This document shows, one piece after another, positions 9,012 through 16,695 of a DNA stretch of 64,000 nt. The stretch is from Streptomyces ficellus (GTDB lineage Bacteria > Actinomycetota > Actinomycetes > Streptomycetales > Streptomycetaceae). The stretch is taken from assembly GCF_030406405.1 (NCBI RefSeq), contig NZ_JAUEPL010000017.1:1-64000 (forward strand), given 5' to 3'. The notes under the pieces are model-generated. The model saw only the letters and a program-made list of their open reading frames with translations. It had not been told where the DNA came from and did no database searches. A program made the position numbers and the translations under genes. The stretch's first letter is position 1, and every line of letters starts with the position of its first letter.

Positions 9012-9610
9012 TGCCGCAGGGACAGCCGGCCGTCGTACCGAACGACGGCCTCACCACCCGCCAGCGCCGCAACCGTCCGCTGGTGATGGTGCACACCGGC
9101 ATCGGCAAGGGGAAGTCGACGGCGGCTTTCGGAATGGCGCTGCGCGCCTGGAACCAGGGCTGGCCGGTCGGGGTGTTCCAGTTCGTCAAGTCGGCGAAGT
9201 GGAAGGTCGGCGAGGAGAACGCGCTGAAGGTGCTCGGTGCGAGTGGCGAGGGCGGCAGCGTCGACTGGCACAAGATGGGCGAGGGCTGGTCCTGGATCCA
9301 GCGCGACTCCGAGCTCTCCAACGAGGAGAAGGCGCGGGAGGGCTGGGAGCAGGTCAAGCGCGATCTCGCCGCGGAGACCTACAGGTTCTACGTCCTGGAC
9401 GAGTTCGCGTACCCCATGCACTGGGGGTGGGTCGACACCGCCGAGGTGATCCAGGTCCTGCGGGACCGTCCGGGCACCCAGCACGTGGTCATCACCGGCC
9501 GCAACGCGCCGCGGGAGCTGCTGGACTTCGCCGATCTCGTCACCGACATGTCCAAGGTCAAGCACCCGATGGACGCCGGTCAGAAGGGCCAGCGGGGCAT
9601 CGAGTGGTAG
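9011..9610 (+). CDS. cobO: Corrinoid adenosyltransferase CobO
   Basis: A 199-residue enzyme of the CobA/CobO family that transfers the 5'-deoxyadenosyl group of ATP to the cob(I) centre of cobyrinic acid a,c-diamide. The P-loop is HTGIGKGKSTAAFG (about residues 27-40). GVFQFVKSAKWKVGEENAL, YVLDEFAYPMHWGW and VVITGRNAPRELLDFADLVTDM are family signatures. Translation is coupled to the chelatase gene upstream (TAATG) and overlaps cobB by 7 bases downstream. Confidence 0.96.
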   Translation: MPQGQPAVVPNDGLTTRQRRNRPLVMVHTGIGKGKSTAAFGMALRAWNQGWPVGVFQFVKSAKWKVGEENALKVLGASGEGGSVDWHKMGEGWSWIQRDSELSNEEKAREGWEQVKRDLAAETYRFYVLDEFAYPMHWGWVDTAEVIQVLRDRPGTQHVVITGRNAPRELLDFADLVTDMSKVKHPMDAGQKGQRGIEW

Positions 9611-10977
9611 CACGTCTCGTCATCGCCGCGCCGTCGTCGGGCGCGGGCAAGACCACGGTGGCGACCGGCCTGATGGCCGCGTTCGCCGGCCGTGGGCTGG
9701 CCGTGTCCCCGCACAAGGTGGGGCCGGACTACATCGACCCGGGCTACCACGCGCTCGCCACCGGCCGCCCGGGCCGCAACCTCGACGCCTACATGTGCGG
9801 TACGGAGCTGATCGCGCCGCTCTTCGCGCATGGCGCGCGCGGCTGTGACCTGGCCGTCGTCGAGGGCGTGATGGGGCTGTACGACGGCGCCGCCGACCAG
9901 GGCGAGCTGGCGTCCACGGCGCAGGTCGCGAAGCTGCTGCGGGCGCCGGTGGTGCTGGTGGTGGACGCCTCGTCGCAGTCGCGGTCGGTGGCGGCGCTGG
10001 TGCACGGGTTCGCGTCGTGGGACCCCGAGGTGCGGATCGGCGGGGTGATCCTCAACAAGGTGGCCACCGACCGGCACGAGCACCTGCTGCGTGAGGCGCT
10101 CGGCGAGTCGGGCGTTCCGGTGCTGGGCGTGCTGCGGCGCGCGCCGGCGGTGGCGACGCCGTCGCGGCACCTGGGGCTGGTGCCGGTGGCGGAGCGGCAA
10201 GCGGCCGCCGTGGAGGCGGTCGCGGCGCAGGCGGAGCAGGTGCGGGCGGGCTGCGACCTGGAGGCGCTGCTGGCGCTGGCGCGGTCGGCTCCGGAGCTGC
10301 GCGCGGAGGCGTGGGACCCGGGGGGTGCGGTTCGGCCGCACGCCGGTGGTGGGTCGCTGCCCACTGCCGGGGGGTCCCGGCCGGTCATCGCCGTCGCGGG
10401 CGGGGCCGCGTTCACGTTTTCGTACGCCGAGCACGCCGAGTTGCTCACGGCCGCCGGGGCCGAGGTCGCTCCCTTCGATCCTCTCCACGACGAGGAACTG
10501 CCCGAGGGGACGCGCGGCTTGGTCATCGGTGGCGGTTTTCCCGAGATGTACGGTTCCGAATTGTCGGACAACTCCCCATTGCGTAAAGCCGTGGTCGAGT
10601 TGGCCGCATCGGGCGCGCCGGTCGCCGCCGAGTGCGCCGGACTGCTGTACCTGGCCCGCTCGCTGGACGGCAAGCCCATGTGCGGGGTGCTCGACGCCGA
10701 CGCGCGCATGTCCCAGCGGCTGACGCTGGGCTACCGGGACGCCGTCGCGGTCAACGACAGCCCGCTCGCGGCGGCCGGGACCAGGATGCGGGGGCACGAG
10801 TTCCACCGCACGGTGCTGGAGCCGGGCGCGGGCCCGGTGCCCGCGTGGGGGCTGCGGCAGCCGGAGCGCCGCGTGGAGGGCTTCGTACAGGGCGGGGTGC
10901 ACGCGAGTTACGTGCATACGCACTGGGCGGCGGTGCCGCGGACGGCGCGGCGGTTCGTGGAGTTCTGTACGCCATGA
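9604..10977 (+). CDS. cobB: Cobyrinate / hydrogenobyrinate a,c-diamide synthase CobB
   Basis: A 457-residue glutamine amidotransferase that amidates the a and c side chains of the corrin ring. The N-terminal P-loop is APSSGAGKTTVATG near residue 8, followed by HKVGPDYIDPGYH and VEGVMGLYDG. The glutaminase domain has AAECAGLLYLARSL with nucleophile Cys near residue 344 and a histidine in GHEFHRT. The GTG at 9604 gives a start just before the conserved ARLVIAAPSSGAGK and overlaps cobO by 7 bases. The ORF is open far upstream, but that part is antisense or out-of-frame shadow. The stop overlaps the next gene by 4 bases. Confidence 0.95.
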   Translation: MVARLVIAAPSSGAGKTTVATGLMAAFAGRGLAVSPHKVGPDYIDPGYHALATGRPGRNLDAYMCGTELIAPLFAHGARGCDLAVVEGVMGLYDGAADQGELASTAQVAKLLRAPVVLVVDASSQSRSVAALVHGFASWDPEVRIGGVILNKVATDRHEHLLREALGESGVPVLGVLRRAPAVATPSRHLGLVPVAERQAAAVEAVAAQAEQVRAGCDLEALLALARSAPELRAEAWDPGGAVRPHAGGGSLPTAGGSRPVIAVAGGAAFTFSYAEHAELLTAAGAEVAPFDPLHDEELPEGTRGLVIGGGFPEMYGSELSDNSPLRKAVVELAASGAPVAAECAGLLYLARSLDGKPMCGVLDADARMSQRLTLGYRDAVAVNDSPLAAAGTRMRGHEFHRTVLEPGAGPVPAWGLRQPERRVEGFVQGGVHASYVHTHWAAVPRTARRFVEFCTP

Positions 10978-11432
10978 GCCTGGTGGTCGGCGTGGGGGCC
11001 GGGCGCGGGGTGTCCGCCGGTGCGGTCCTCGGGTTGATCGAGGAGACGCTGCGGGGCGCGGGGCTGCCGGTGTCCGCGGTGGTGGAGCTGGCGACGGTCG
11101 ACACGAAGGCGGACGAGGCGGGCATCATGGGCGCCGCGGCGCGGCTCGGCGTGCCGCTGCGGGCCTACCCGGCGCGGGAGTTGGCCCTCGTCGCCGTACC
11201 GCATCCGTCCGATATGGCGCTGGCGGCCGTGGGAACGCCGTCGGTGGCGGAGGCGGCGGCGCTGGCGGGTGGGGGCGAACTGCTCGTACCGAAGCGGAAG
11301 GCGACAAAACCGGCGCGCGTGACGTGTGCGGTGGCGCGCAGGCGGTTGTTGAATGTGGTGCCCGGGTACACGGCTGGGGAAACGGCGTTGACAGCACGGC
11401 CCGCGTCAGAGTCTTTAGACAGTGAGCGCTGA
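10974..11432 (+). CDS. Cobalamin biosynthesis protein, CbiG C-terminal/CobE-like
   Basis: A 152-residue protein matching the stand-alone CbiG C-terminal (CobE-like) domain. It has an N-terminal GVGAGRGVSAGAVLGLIEETL, ELATVDTKADEAGIMGAAARLGVPLRAY in the middle, and SVAEAAALAGGGELLVPKRK near residue 105. In CbiG this domain accompanies the lactone-opening step of corrin synthesis; the stand-alone form is poorly characterised. The start overlaps the cobB stop by 4 bases. The tail after about residue 125 is divergent. A dyad GAGCGCT-GA-AGCGCTC at 11424-11439 spans the stop codon. Confidence 0.85.
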   Translation: MSLVVGVGAGRGVSAGAVLGLIEETLRGAGLPVSAVVELATVDTKADEAGIMGAAARLGVPLRAYPARELALVAVPHPSDMALAAVGTPSVAEAAALAGGGELLVPKRKATKPARVTCAVARRRLLNVVPGYTAGETALTARPASESLDSER

Positions 11433-11439
11433 AGCGCTC
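11424..11439. promoter_or_regulatory. Dyad across the cob operon end
   Basis: GAGCGCT and AGCGCTC are exact 7-base inverted arms separated by only two bases, overlapping the TGA of the CbiG-like gene. The tiny loop argues against a normal terminator, so a protein-binding dyad is as likely. Confidence 0.35.
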
Positions 11440-11471
11440 GACGGTTCTTCCCCCCACCCCCCACCCACCCG

Positions 11472-12548
11472 ATGGCGGCCATGCATACCCACACCGATAG
11501 CCCCGACCTGCGTCACCACGGTGACGTGGAGGTCCGGGACGAGAAGCTGACCGATCTCGCGGTCAATGTCCGTGCGAACACCCCGCCCGCGTGGCTGCGG
11601 GAGCGCATCGCGGACTCCCTCACCGGGCTGGCCGCCTATCCCGACGGGCGGGCCGCGCGGGCCGCCGTCGCCGAGCGGCACGGGCTGCCGGCCGAGCGGG
11701 TGCTGCTCACGGCGGGCGCGGCGGAGGCGTTCGTGCTGCTGGCGCGGGCGCTGCCGGTGCGGCGGCCGGTGGTGGTGCACCCGCAGTTCACGGAGCCCGA
11801 GGCGGCGCTGCGGGACGCGGGGCACGAGGTGCGGCGGGTGCTGCTGCGCGAGGAGGACGGGTTCCGGCTGGACCCGGCGGCGGTGCCCGAGGACGCGGAC
11901 CTGGTGGTGGTGGGCAACCCCACCAACCCCACGTCGGTCCTGCACCCGGCCGCCGTACTGACCCGGCTGGCCCGGCCCGGGCGGACGCTGGTGGTGGACG
12001 AGGCCTTCATCGACGCGGTCCCGGGTGAGCGGGAGGCGCTCGCGGGGCGGACGGACGTGCCGGGTCTGGTGGTGCTGCGCAGCCTCACCAAGACGTGGGG
12101 CCTGGCGGGCTTGCGGATCGGATACGTGCTGGGCGAGCCGGGGACGGTGACGGCACTGGAGCGGGCGCAGCCGCTGTGGCCGGTCTCCTCGCCGGCGCTG
12201 GCGGCCGCCGAGGCGTGCATGTCGCGGGCGGCGCTGGCGGAGGCGGAGCACGCGGCCCACCGGACAGCCGTGGAACGGGCGCACCTGCTGGCGGGGCTGG
12301 CGGAGTTCGACGAGGTGCGGGCGGTGACGGCGGCGGAGGGGCCGTTCGTGCTGGTCCGCATCGAGGGCGCGGACGTGGTGCGGGAGCGGCTGCGCTCGCT
12401 GGGCTTCGCGGCCCGGCGCGGCGACACGTTCCCGGGCCTGGGCCCGCAGTGGCTGCGGCTGGCGGTCCGCGACCGGGTGACGACGAACCGTTTCCTCCAG
12501 GCGCTGGACCAGGCACTGGTGATGGCGGGGTGCGCGGAGGGCCGCTGA
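11472..12548 (+). CDS. cobC: Rv2231c-type PLP aminotransferase CobC (threonine-phosphate decarboxylase-like)
   Basis: A 358-residue fold-type I PLP enzyme. In actinobacterial cobalamin clusters this family is assigned to making (R)-1-amino-2-propanol phosphate from threonine phosphate, the substrate for CobD. Visible are LLTAGAAEAFVLLARAL (cofactor phosphate loop), VVVGNPTNPTSVLHP, VVDEAFIDAVPGE and the Schiff-base lysine in LRSLTKTWGLAGLRIGY. The start ATG 11472 lies 39 bases after the CbiG-like gene in a very C-rich stretch without a clear ribosome site; an in-frame Met three codons later is an alternative. Confidence 0.88.
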   Translation: MAAMHTHTDSPDLRHHGDVEVRDEKLTDLAVNVRANTPPAWLRERIADSLTGLAAYPDGRAARAAVAERHGLPAERVLLTAGAAEAFVLLARALPVRRPVVVHPQFTEPEAALRDAGHEVRRVLLREEDGFRLDPAAVPEDADLVVVGNPTNPTSVLHPAAVLTRLARPGRTLVVDEAFIDAVPGEREALAGRTDVPGLVVLRSLTKTWGLAGLRIGYVLGEPGTVTALERAQPLWPVSSPALAAAEACMSRAALAEAEHAAHRTAVERAHLLAGLAEFDEVRAVTAAEGPFVLVRIEGADVVRERLRSLGFAARRGDTFPGLGPQWLRLAVRDRVTTNRFLQALDQALVMAGCAEGR

Positions 12549-12555
12549 CGCGTCA

Positions 12556-12727
12556 CGGGATGCAGAACCTCGCGGGAGCCAGTCCTCACGGGGGCTAGAC
12601 CTCACCGGATCCAGACCTCACGGGGGCTAGATTTCACCGGATCCAGACCTCGCGGGATCCAAACCTCGCGGGATCCAGAATGTCGCGGGAGCCAGACCTC
12701 GCGGGATCCAGACCTCACGGGACTAGA
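12556..12727. repeat. 16-bp minisatellite, about 11 copies
   Basis: About eleven head-to-tail copies of a unit with consensus CGGGATCCAGACCTCA. Most are 16 bp and at least two are 17 bp; variants include CGGGGGCTAGACCTCA and CCGGATCCAGACCTCA. They fill the whole gap between the convergent cobC and caspase genes, and the last partial unit supplies the caspase stop codon. Unit-to-unit divergence indicates an old or slowly evolving array. Confidence 0.9.
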
Positions 12728-14801
12728 CCACGACCAATACGGCGATGATTGCGAGGACGGCCACGATGAACACCGGCAGGGCGAGCAGCTTCGCCGACCA
12801 GGCGAGGAGACTGGTGGTCGCCGAGGACTGCTTGCTGTACAGCCCGGTGGAGTTGCGCAGGTCGTAGCGCGCGAGGCCGACGAGCGCGAGCGAGACGAGC
12901 GCCGCGATCAGGCAGAACACCAGGTCACCCATCGTCGCCTTGTCGAGATGGTCCCTGATGTACGGCTCCCACGCATGCCCGGCCCGCGCGAGGGCCAACG
13001 CGTCGATCACGGCCTTGATACCTGTGGCCAGGGAAGCGATGGCCAGTGCCAGGGCACCGACGCCGAGCGCGGGCGCGCGCAGGGCCTTGTACCGGGTTCC
13101 GCCCCCGGCGGGCGTCGCCGGGCGCGCGCGCTCGCGCCGCGCTTCGGCGGCCGGCCACTGGGGCTCCGGCGACGGTGACGGTGACGGGCGGCGCTGTTCC
13201 GGTTGCGGCGGCGGGGGCGGTGGCGGCACTGGCCACGCCATGGTCGGCGCCTCCGCGGAGGCTGGGCGTTCGGGGGCCGGACGGGGCTGCGGTGGCTCTC
13301 GGGACGGGGGCGTGGCGGCCGGGGGCGTGGGCGGCGGGGACGAGGGCCTCGTCGGGGCTTCGGGCGAGGAGCGGGCCGCCTCCGGGGTCCCTTCCGCGCC
13401 CGCCTGTTCCGCACCGGCCTCCTCTGCGCCCGCCTGTTCCGCGCCGGCCTCGTCTGCGCCCGCCTCTTCCGCGACCGCCTCGGGCGCGGCTTCCGGGCCC
13501 GCCTCCGGAGCCGGGGCCCCCTCGGTCGCCGTCTCCTCGGCCGGGAGCACCTCGGCGTCGACGTGCACCACCGATTCGCCCGCGACGCCCTTCAGCACGA
13601 TGTCACCGCTGAGCCGTCCGGTGCCGGACGTCTCCACGCACACCTCCAGCCCTTCCGGGGTCTCCACCGCCCGCAGCCAGTCCGGCTTGGGATGCGGCGC
13701 GCAGCTGCGGGCCAGGGGCGGCCCGAGCAGGCGCACGGTCTGGCGGGGCGGGTCCGCGTGCTGACGCACCGGGTCGAAGCGCAGGCTCGACGGATACGGG
13801 TTGACCCGCACCTCGCTCACGGCGCGGCGCGCCTCTTCCGCGACCGCCCGGATGTCGTGGCGGGCCATCTCCGCCAGGGCCTCGCGGGCGCCCGCGGCGA
13901 TGGAGAGGTCCGCGTTCTCCATACGGGCCCGCAGTTCCGTGATGGCCCCGAGGCGGGTGTAGATGTCCGCGCTGCGCATCGCCGCCCGCACATCGTCCGG
14001 CACCGGAGCCGGAGTGATCCGGCGCCGATGGCTGCGCGCGAGGTACAGGTCACCCTGTAGGTCGACGCTGCGGCTGGGCGTCTGGTTCGGGTTCTCCTGG
14101 CGTACCCGGTCGTAGACGTACTCGTACAACTCGTCGAGGGAGACGCGGCCGTCCTCATCGAGATCCGCCTCACCGGTGGAGAGGCCGGACACCAGCGCGT
14201 TGGTGAAAACGGACGGGTGCGGGCCCGTGTCGTCGGCGAGCCGGGCGCCCTCGAAGGCGTACTCCATGGAGGTCGATGCCGTGATGACGGCCCATCCTCG
14301 TCCGCCGCCGAGTTTCTCCCCGGAGAAGGAATCGAGCACATTCAGGTCACCGGCGGCCCGTGCGGTGACCCCTTGGGAGAACGCGCCGCCGTAACAGCAG
14401 TCCAGGAACAGGGCGATACTGCGGGCCCGGGTGACGGACATGCAACGCCGCACGAAACTCGCCGGGACGGCGGTGGACGCCAGCCGCCGGGGGAGGGTGT
14501 TGGCGGCGGCGAAATACAGTTCCCCGGATTCGCTTTTGAGCCCGTGACAGGAGAAATGCACCACCAATGTGTCACCGGGCCGGCGATCGGCGAAGAAGTC
14601 GTCAATGCGCATCGCAATGACGTGGGCGGGCTCATTCCGCACCACTTGCACCCGGAAGGCTCCGATGTGCGGATCGCCCAGGACCCCCGCGAGCGCGACG
14701 GCGTCCTCGGCCGGCGACACCAACCTCCGGAGTCCTTCGTCCTGGTAGGTGTCATTGGCGATGATCAGAGCGTGTCGACTCTCATCCATGCCCGGCTCCA
14801 A
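12723..14801 (-). CDS. Membrane-anchored caspase-family protease with EF-hand-like loop (conflict-system effector)
   Basis: A 692-residue peptidase C14 protein. Catalytic His is in VVHFSCHG (His86) and catalytic Cys in LFLDCCYGG (Cys136). Residues 213-224 read DLDEDGRVSLDE, a complete EF-hand calcium loop, placed late in the caspase domain. Residues 280-330 form a helical HEAT-like segment, 335-420 look beta-rich, and 425-480 hold AGAEE/AGAEQ repeats. A proline-rich linker follows, and then three hydrophobic helices from about 580 to the C-terminus anchor it to the membrane with no signal peptide. The EACC1-like gene ends 46 bases upstream on the same strand. I infer a regulated protease that kills or restrains growth when triggered; substrate unknown. 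Confidence 0.88.
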   Translation of the reverse strand: MEPGMDESRHALIIANDTYQDEGLRRLVSPAEDAVALAGVLGDPHIGAFRVQVVRNEPAHVIAMRIDDFFADRRPGDTLVVHFSCHGLKSESGELYFAAANTLPRRLASTAVPASFVRRCMSVTRARSIALFLDCCYGGAFSQGVTARAAGDLNVLDSFSGEKLGGGRGWAVITASTSMEYAFEGARLADDTGPHPSVFTNALVSGLSTGEADLDEDGRVSLDELYEYVYDRVRQENPNQTPSRSVDLQGDLYLARSHRRRITPAPVPDDVRAAMRSADIYTRLGAITELRARMENADLSIAAGAREALAEMARHDIRAVAEEARRAVSEVRVNPYPSSLRFDPVRQHADPPRQTVRLLGPPLARSCAPHPKPDWLRAVETPEGLEVCVETSGTGRLSGDIVLKGVAGESVVHVDAEVLPAEETATEGAPAPEAGPEAAPEAVAEEAGADEAGAEQAGAEEAGAEQAGAEGTPEAARSSPEAPTRPSSPPPTPPAATPPSREPPQPRPAPERPASAEAPTMAWPVPPPPPPPQPEQRRPSPSPSPEPQWPAAEARRERARPATPAGGGTRYKALRAPALGVGALALAIASLATGIKAVIDALALARAGHAWEPYIRDHLDKATMGDLVFCLIAALVSLALVGLARYDLRNSTGLYSKQSSATTSLLAWSAKLLALPVFIVAVLAIIAVLVVV

Positions 14802-14847
14802 GGCTCTGCTCCAGGGCTCTGCTCCATGGCCCTACGGCTCTGCGGCC

Positions 14848-15234
14848 CTACGCCTCGACAGCGGAGTGGCGTGTGATGAACAGCTCGAAGGCGTTGGCCA
14901 CTTGGTCCGGTGTGGCTTCGGATATTTCGAGCACATCGCCGTCCATCGTCAGACGCATGGACGGCCGGGATTCGCGGCACCTACTCCACCAGTTGTGCAC
15001 CGTGACGACGACCTGGCGCAGTACGGTGGCGGATTGCCCCAGGCTCACCAATAGCGCACCGATTTCCACGACGCCCATGGCACGCGCGTCGGGCGGCACG
15101 TCTCCGGATGACAGCGGTGTCACATCGTCGACGTCGAGTTGGAGCAGATCCTGACGCAGATACTCGGTCATCTCGTGCAGCCGGTCAGGGTCGGCCTCTT
15201 CATCGGAAAGATGAATCTGCAATGACTTTTCCAC
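14848..15234 (-). CDS. EACC1-like effector-associated constant component
   Basis: A 128-residue soluble protein. The pattern DDVTPLSSGDVPPDARAMG, followed by VVEIGALLVSLGQSATVLRQVV and a beta-strand end (SMRLTMDGDVLEIS), matches my memory of the effector-associated constant component EACC1 described by Aravind and colleagues in multi-gene actinobacterial conflict systems with caspase or trypsin effectors. The immediately downstream caspase supports this. The family is thought to be an adaptor; its mechanism is unknown. It starts at ATG 15234 and there is no membrane segment. Assignment rests on pattern and context, not a search. Confidence 0.8.
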   Translation of the reverse strand: MEKSLQIHLSDEEADPDRLHEMTEYLRQDLLQLDVDDVTPLSSGDVPPDARAMGVVEIGALLVSLGQSATVLRQVVVTVHNWWSRCRESRPSMRLTMDGDVLEISEATPDQVANAFELFITRHSAVEA

Positions 15235-15314
15235 GGAATGCCCCCTGCTTTACTGAGAGGTGGCCTCCCTCGCATCCAGTCTGTGCTCATACCGACAGAG
15301 CCGCAAGAATGGCC

Positions 15315-15400
15315 GGATACGGGTGTACGGGCGGCTCCCCGCCTTTGCCGGGCTTCCGGCCTTCCGCCGGCAAGGGAGGCCGCCCGTACGTTCCGTATCC
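15315..15400 (-). terminator. Large hairpin terminator of the LAETG protein gene
   Basis: GTACGGGCGGC (15325-15335) pairs perfectly with 15379-15389, and the outer GGATACGG (15315-15322) pairs with CCGTATCC (15393-15400); inner TTTGCCGG/CCGGCAA arms extend it. It begins 13 bases past the stop codon of the minus-strand gene at 15413 and separates it from the EACC1-caspase pair. Confidence 0.8.
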
Positions 15401-15412
15401 CCCGCGCTCCGG

Positions 15413-16348
15413 TCAGCCGCGGGACCTGGCGCGGGCGCGGCGCGTGAGGGTCAGGGCGCCGGCGCCGGCGGCGAGGAGGGCGACCGAGCCGCCCGCCAGG
15501 TAGGGCGTCGCCGAATTGCCACCCGTTTCGGCGAGGTTGGCCTCGGTGCGGTCACTTCCCGTCTGGGGCTGTACGCCGGCGGGCTGGACACCGGCGGGCT
15601 TGGCCGCCGGGGGCTCGGCGGCCGCGGGCGTCCTGGGCGACTCGCAGGTGGCTTCGGCGAGGGTGACCGTGCCGGTGACTTCGGCGACGTTCAGCTTCAG
15701 CGGGTTCACCGAGACCGTGAGGGCCAGGGCGGTGGCGGCGGCCGTACGGGAGGTGGTGCGGGTCTGCGACAGGTCGAGCGTCACCTGCCCCACGCCCGGT
15801 ACGTCGACCCGGGTCGGGCCGCCCGCCGTCAGCGTCACCTTCTTGCCGAGGACGGTGACCCGGCCGAGCACGTTCGCCTCGGCGACCGGCCGCTTGCCCG
15901 CCTCGCAGACCGCGCGGGAGGTGACCTTTTCGAGCTGGATGACGGAGAGCAGGGCCAGGCCTGGGACGTGGACCTTGGCGTTGGCCAGGGTGACGCGGCC
16001 TTCCGCCCTGCGCGCGTCCACGGTCGCCTTCGCGCTCGCGACGTCGGCGCGCAGCACGCTGACCGGCCTGCCCCCGTCGACCCCGTCGAGCGTGACGGTG
16101 AGCGCGGTCTTCTCGGCACTGGCGGGTGCCGTGACCTCGTTGAGCGTGGCCTTCAGCGGCACGTTCACGGTCTTGTTGAGCAGGGACACGTCCAGGCCGG
16201 TGCGCAGGACGGCCGCGCTCGCACGCCCTTCGCCGCCGGTGGCGTGCGCCGTGGGTGCGGCGAGGGCCAGGGGCCCGGTGGCGAGCGCCACGGCCGCCGC
16301 GGCGGCGGCGGAGCGGCGTGCGGGCATGCGGAAGGTGTTGCTGTTCAC
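15413..16348 (-). CDS. SCO1860-family LAETG-anchored surface protein
   Basis: A 311-residue secreted protein with an N-terminal signal peptide (about residues 1-35, cleavage near AHA), a repetitive beta-rich body and a Pro/Ala-rich stretch. The C-terminal sorting signal is LAETG followed by a hydrophobic helix and an RRARARSRG tail, so it should be linked to peptidoglycan by a class E sortase. Two cysteines may pair. The GTG at 16348 is preferred over the Met seven codons later because a GGGGG ribosome-site-like stretch precedes it. Function is unknown; the gene is a conserved marker next to cobalamin and ectoine loci. Confidence 0.87.
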   Translation of the reverse strand: MNSNTFRMPARRSAAAAAAVALATGPLALAAPTAHATGGEGRASAAVLRTGLDVSLLNKTVNVPLKATLNEVTAPASAEKTALTVTLDGVDGGRPVSVLRADVASAKATVDARRAEGRVTLANAKVHVPGLALLSVIQLEKVTSRAVCEAGKRPVAEANVLGRVTVLGKKVTLTAGGPTRVDVPGVGQVTLDLSQTRTTSRTAAATALALTVSVNPLKLNVAEVTGTVTLAEATCESPRTPAAAEPPAAKPAGVQPAGVQPQTGSDRTEANLAETGGNSATPYLAGGSVALLAAGAGALTLTRRARARSRG

Positions 16349-16695
16349 GGTGGTGGAACCCCCACAGGAGACATGGTGTCGCCGGCCCTCGCCCACGGGG
16401 AACACGTGAGCGGCGGCGACGTGAGACACCCGAATCTTTACGCACGGAGAGTGAACCGGCGGGCACCTGGAGCTAGTTCACCCCAAAGGGTGCTTTCCGC
16501 TCCCGTATTCGAATCATTCGGCACGGGCGTTCGCTGGAACCTCAGGAGTCGCGCGACACGGGCGCGGCACATGGAAAGTGCTCAACGAGGAGCGACCAGT
16601 CAGCGTCACGGCACGTCAACCCGACCCTCGGATTGCTTCTGGCGCCACCATCAGCTTAAGTTAGGGCAGCCTTACCTAAAGAGATCGGGACAAGA
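16349..16695. other. Divergent intergenic region with iron box
   Basis: A 347-bp non-coding stretch, less GC-rich than its surroundings, between the divergent LAETG-protein and acylase genes. The only element I can name is the iron box at its right end; promoters for both genes must lie here. Confidence 0.6.
16661..16679 (+). promoter_or_regulatory. Iron box (DmdR/IdeR operator)
   Basis: TTAGGGCAGCCTTACCTAA matches the 19-bp actinobacterial iron-box consensus TTAGGTTAGGCTCACCTAA at 15 positions, including both outer half-sites. It ends 16 bases before the acylase start codon, so iron-loaded DmdR should block transcription of the acylase-acyltransferase pair. Confidence 0.85.

Noticed and set aside
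11424..11439. Dyad at the end of the CbiG-like gene as an intrinsic terminator
   Set aside because: The two-base loop and the absence of a longer stem or U-tract make a normal terminator unlikely; kept only as a low-confidence dyad.
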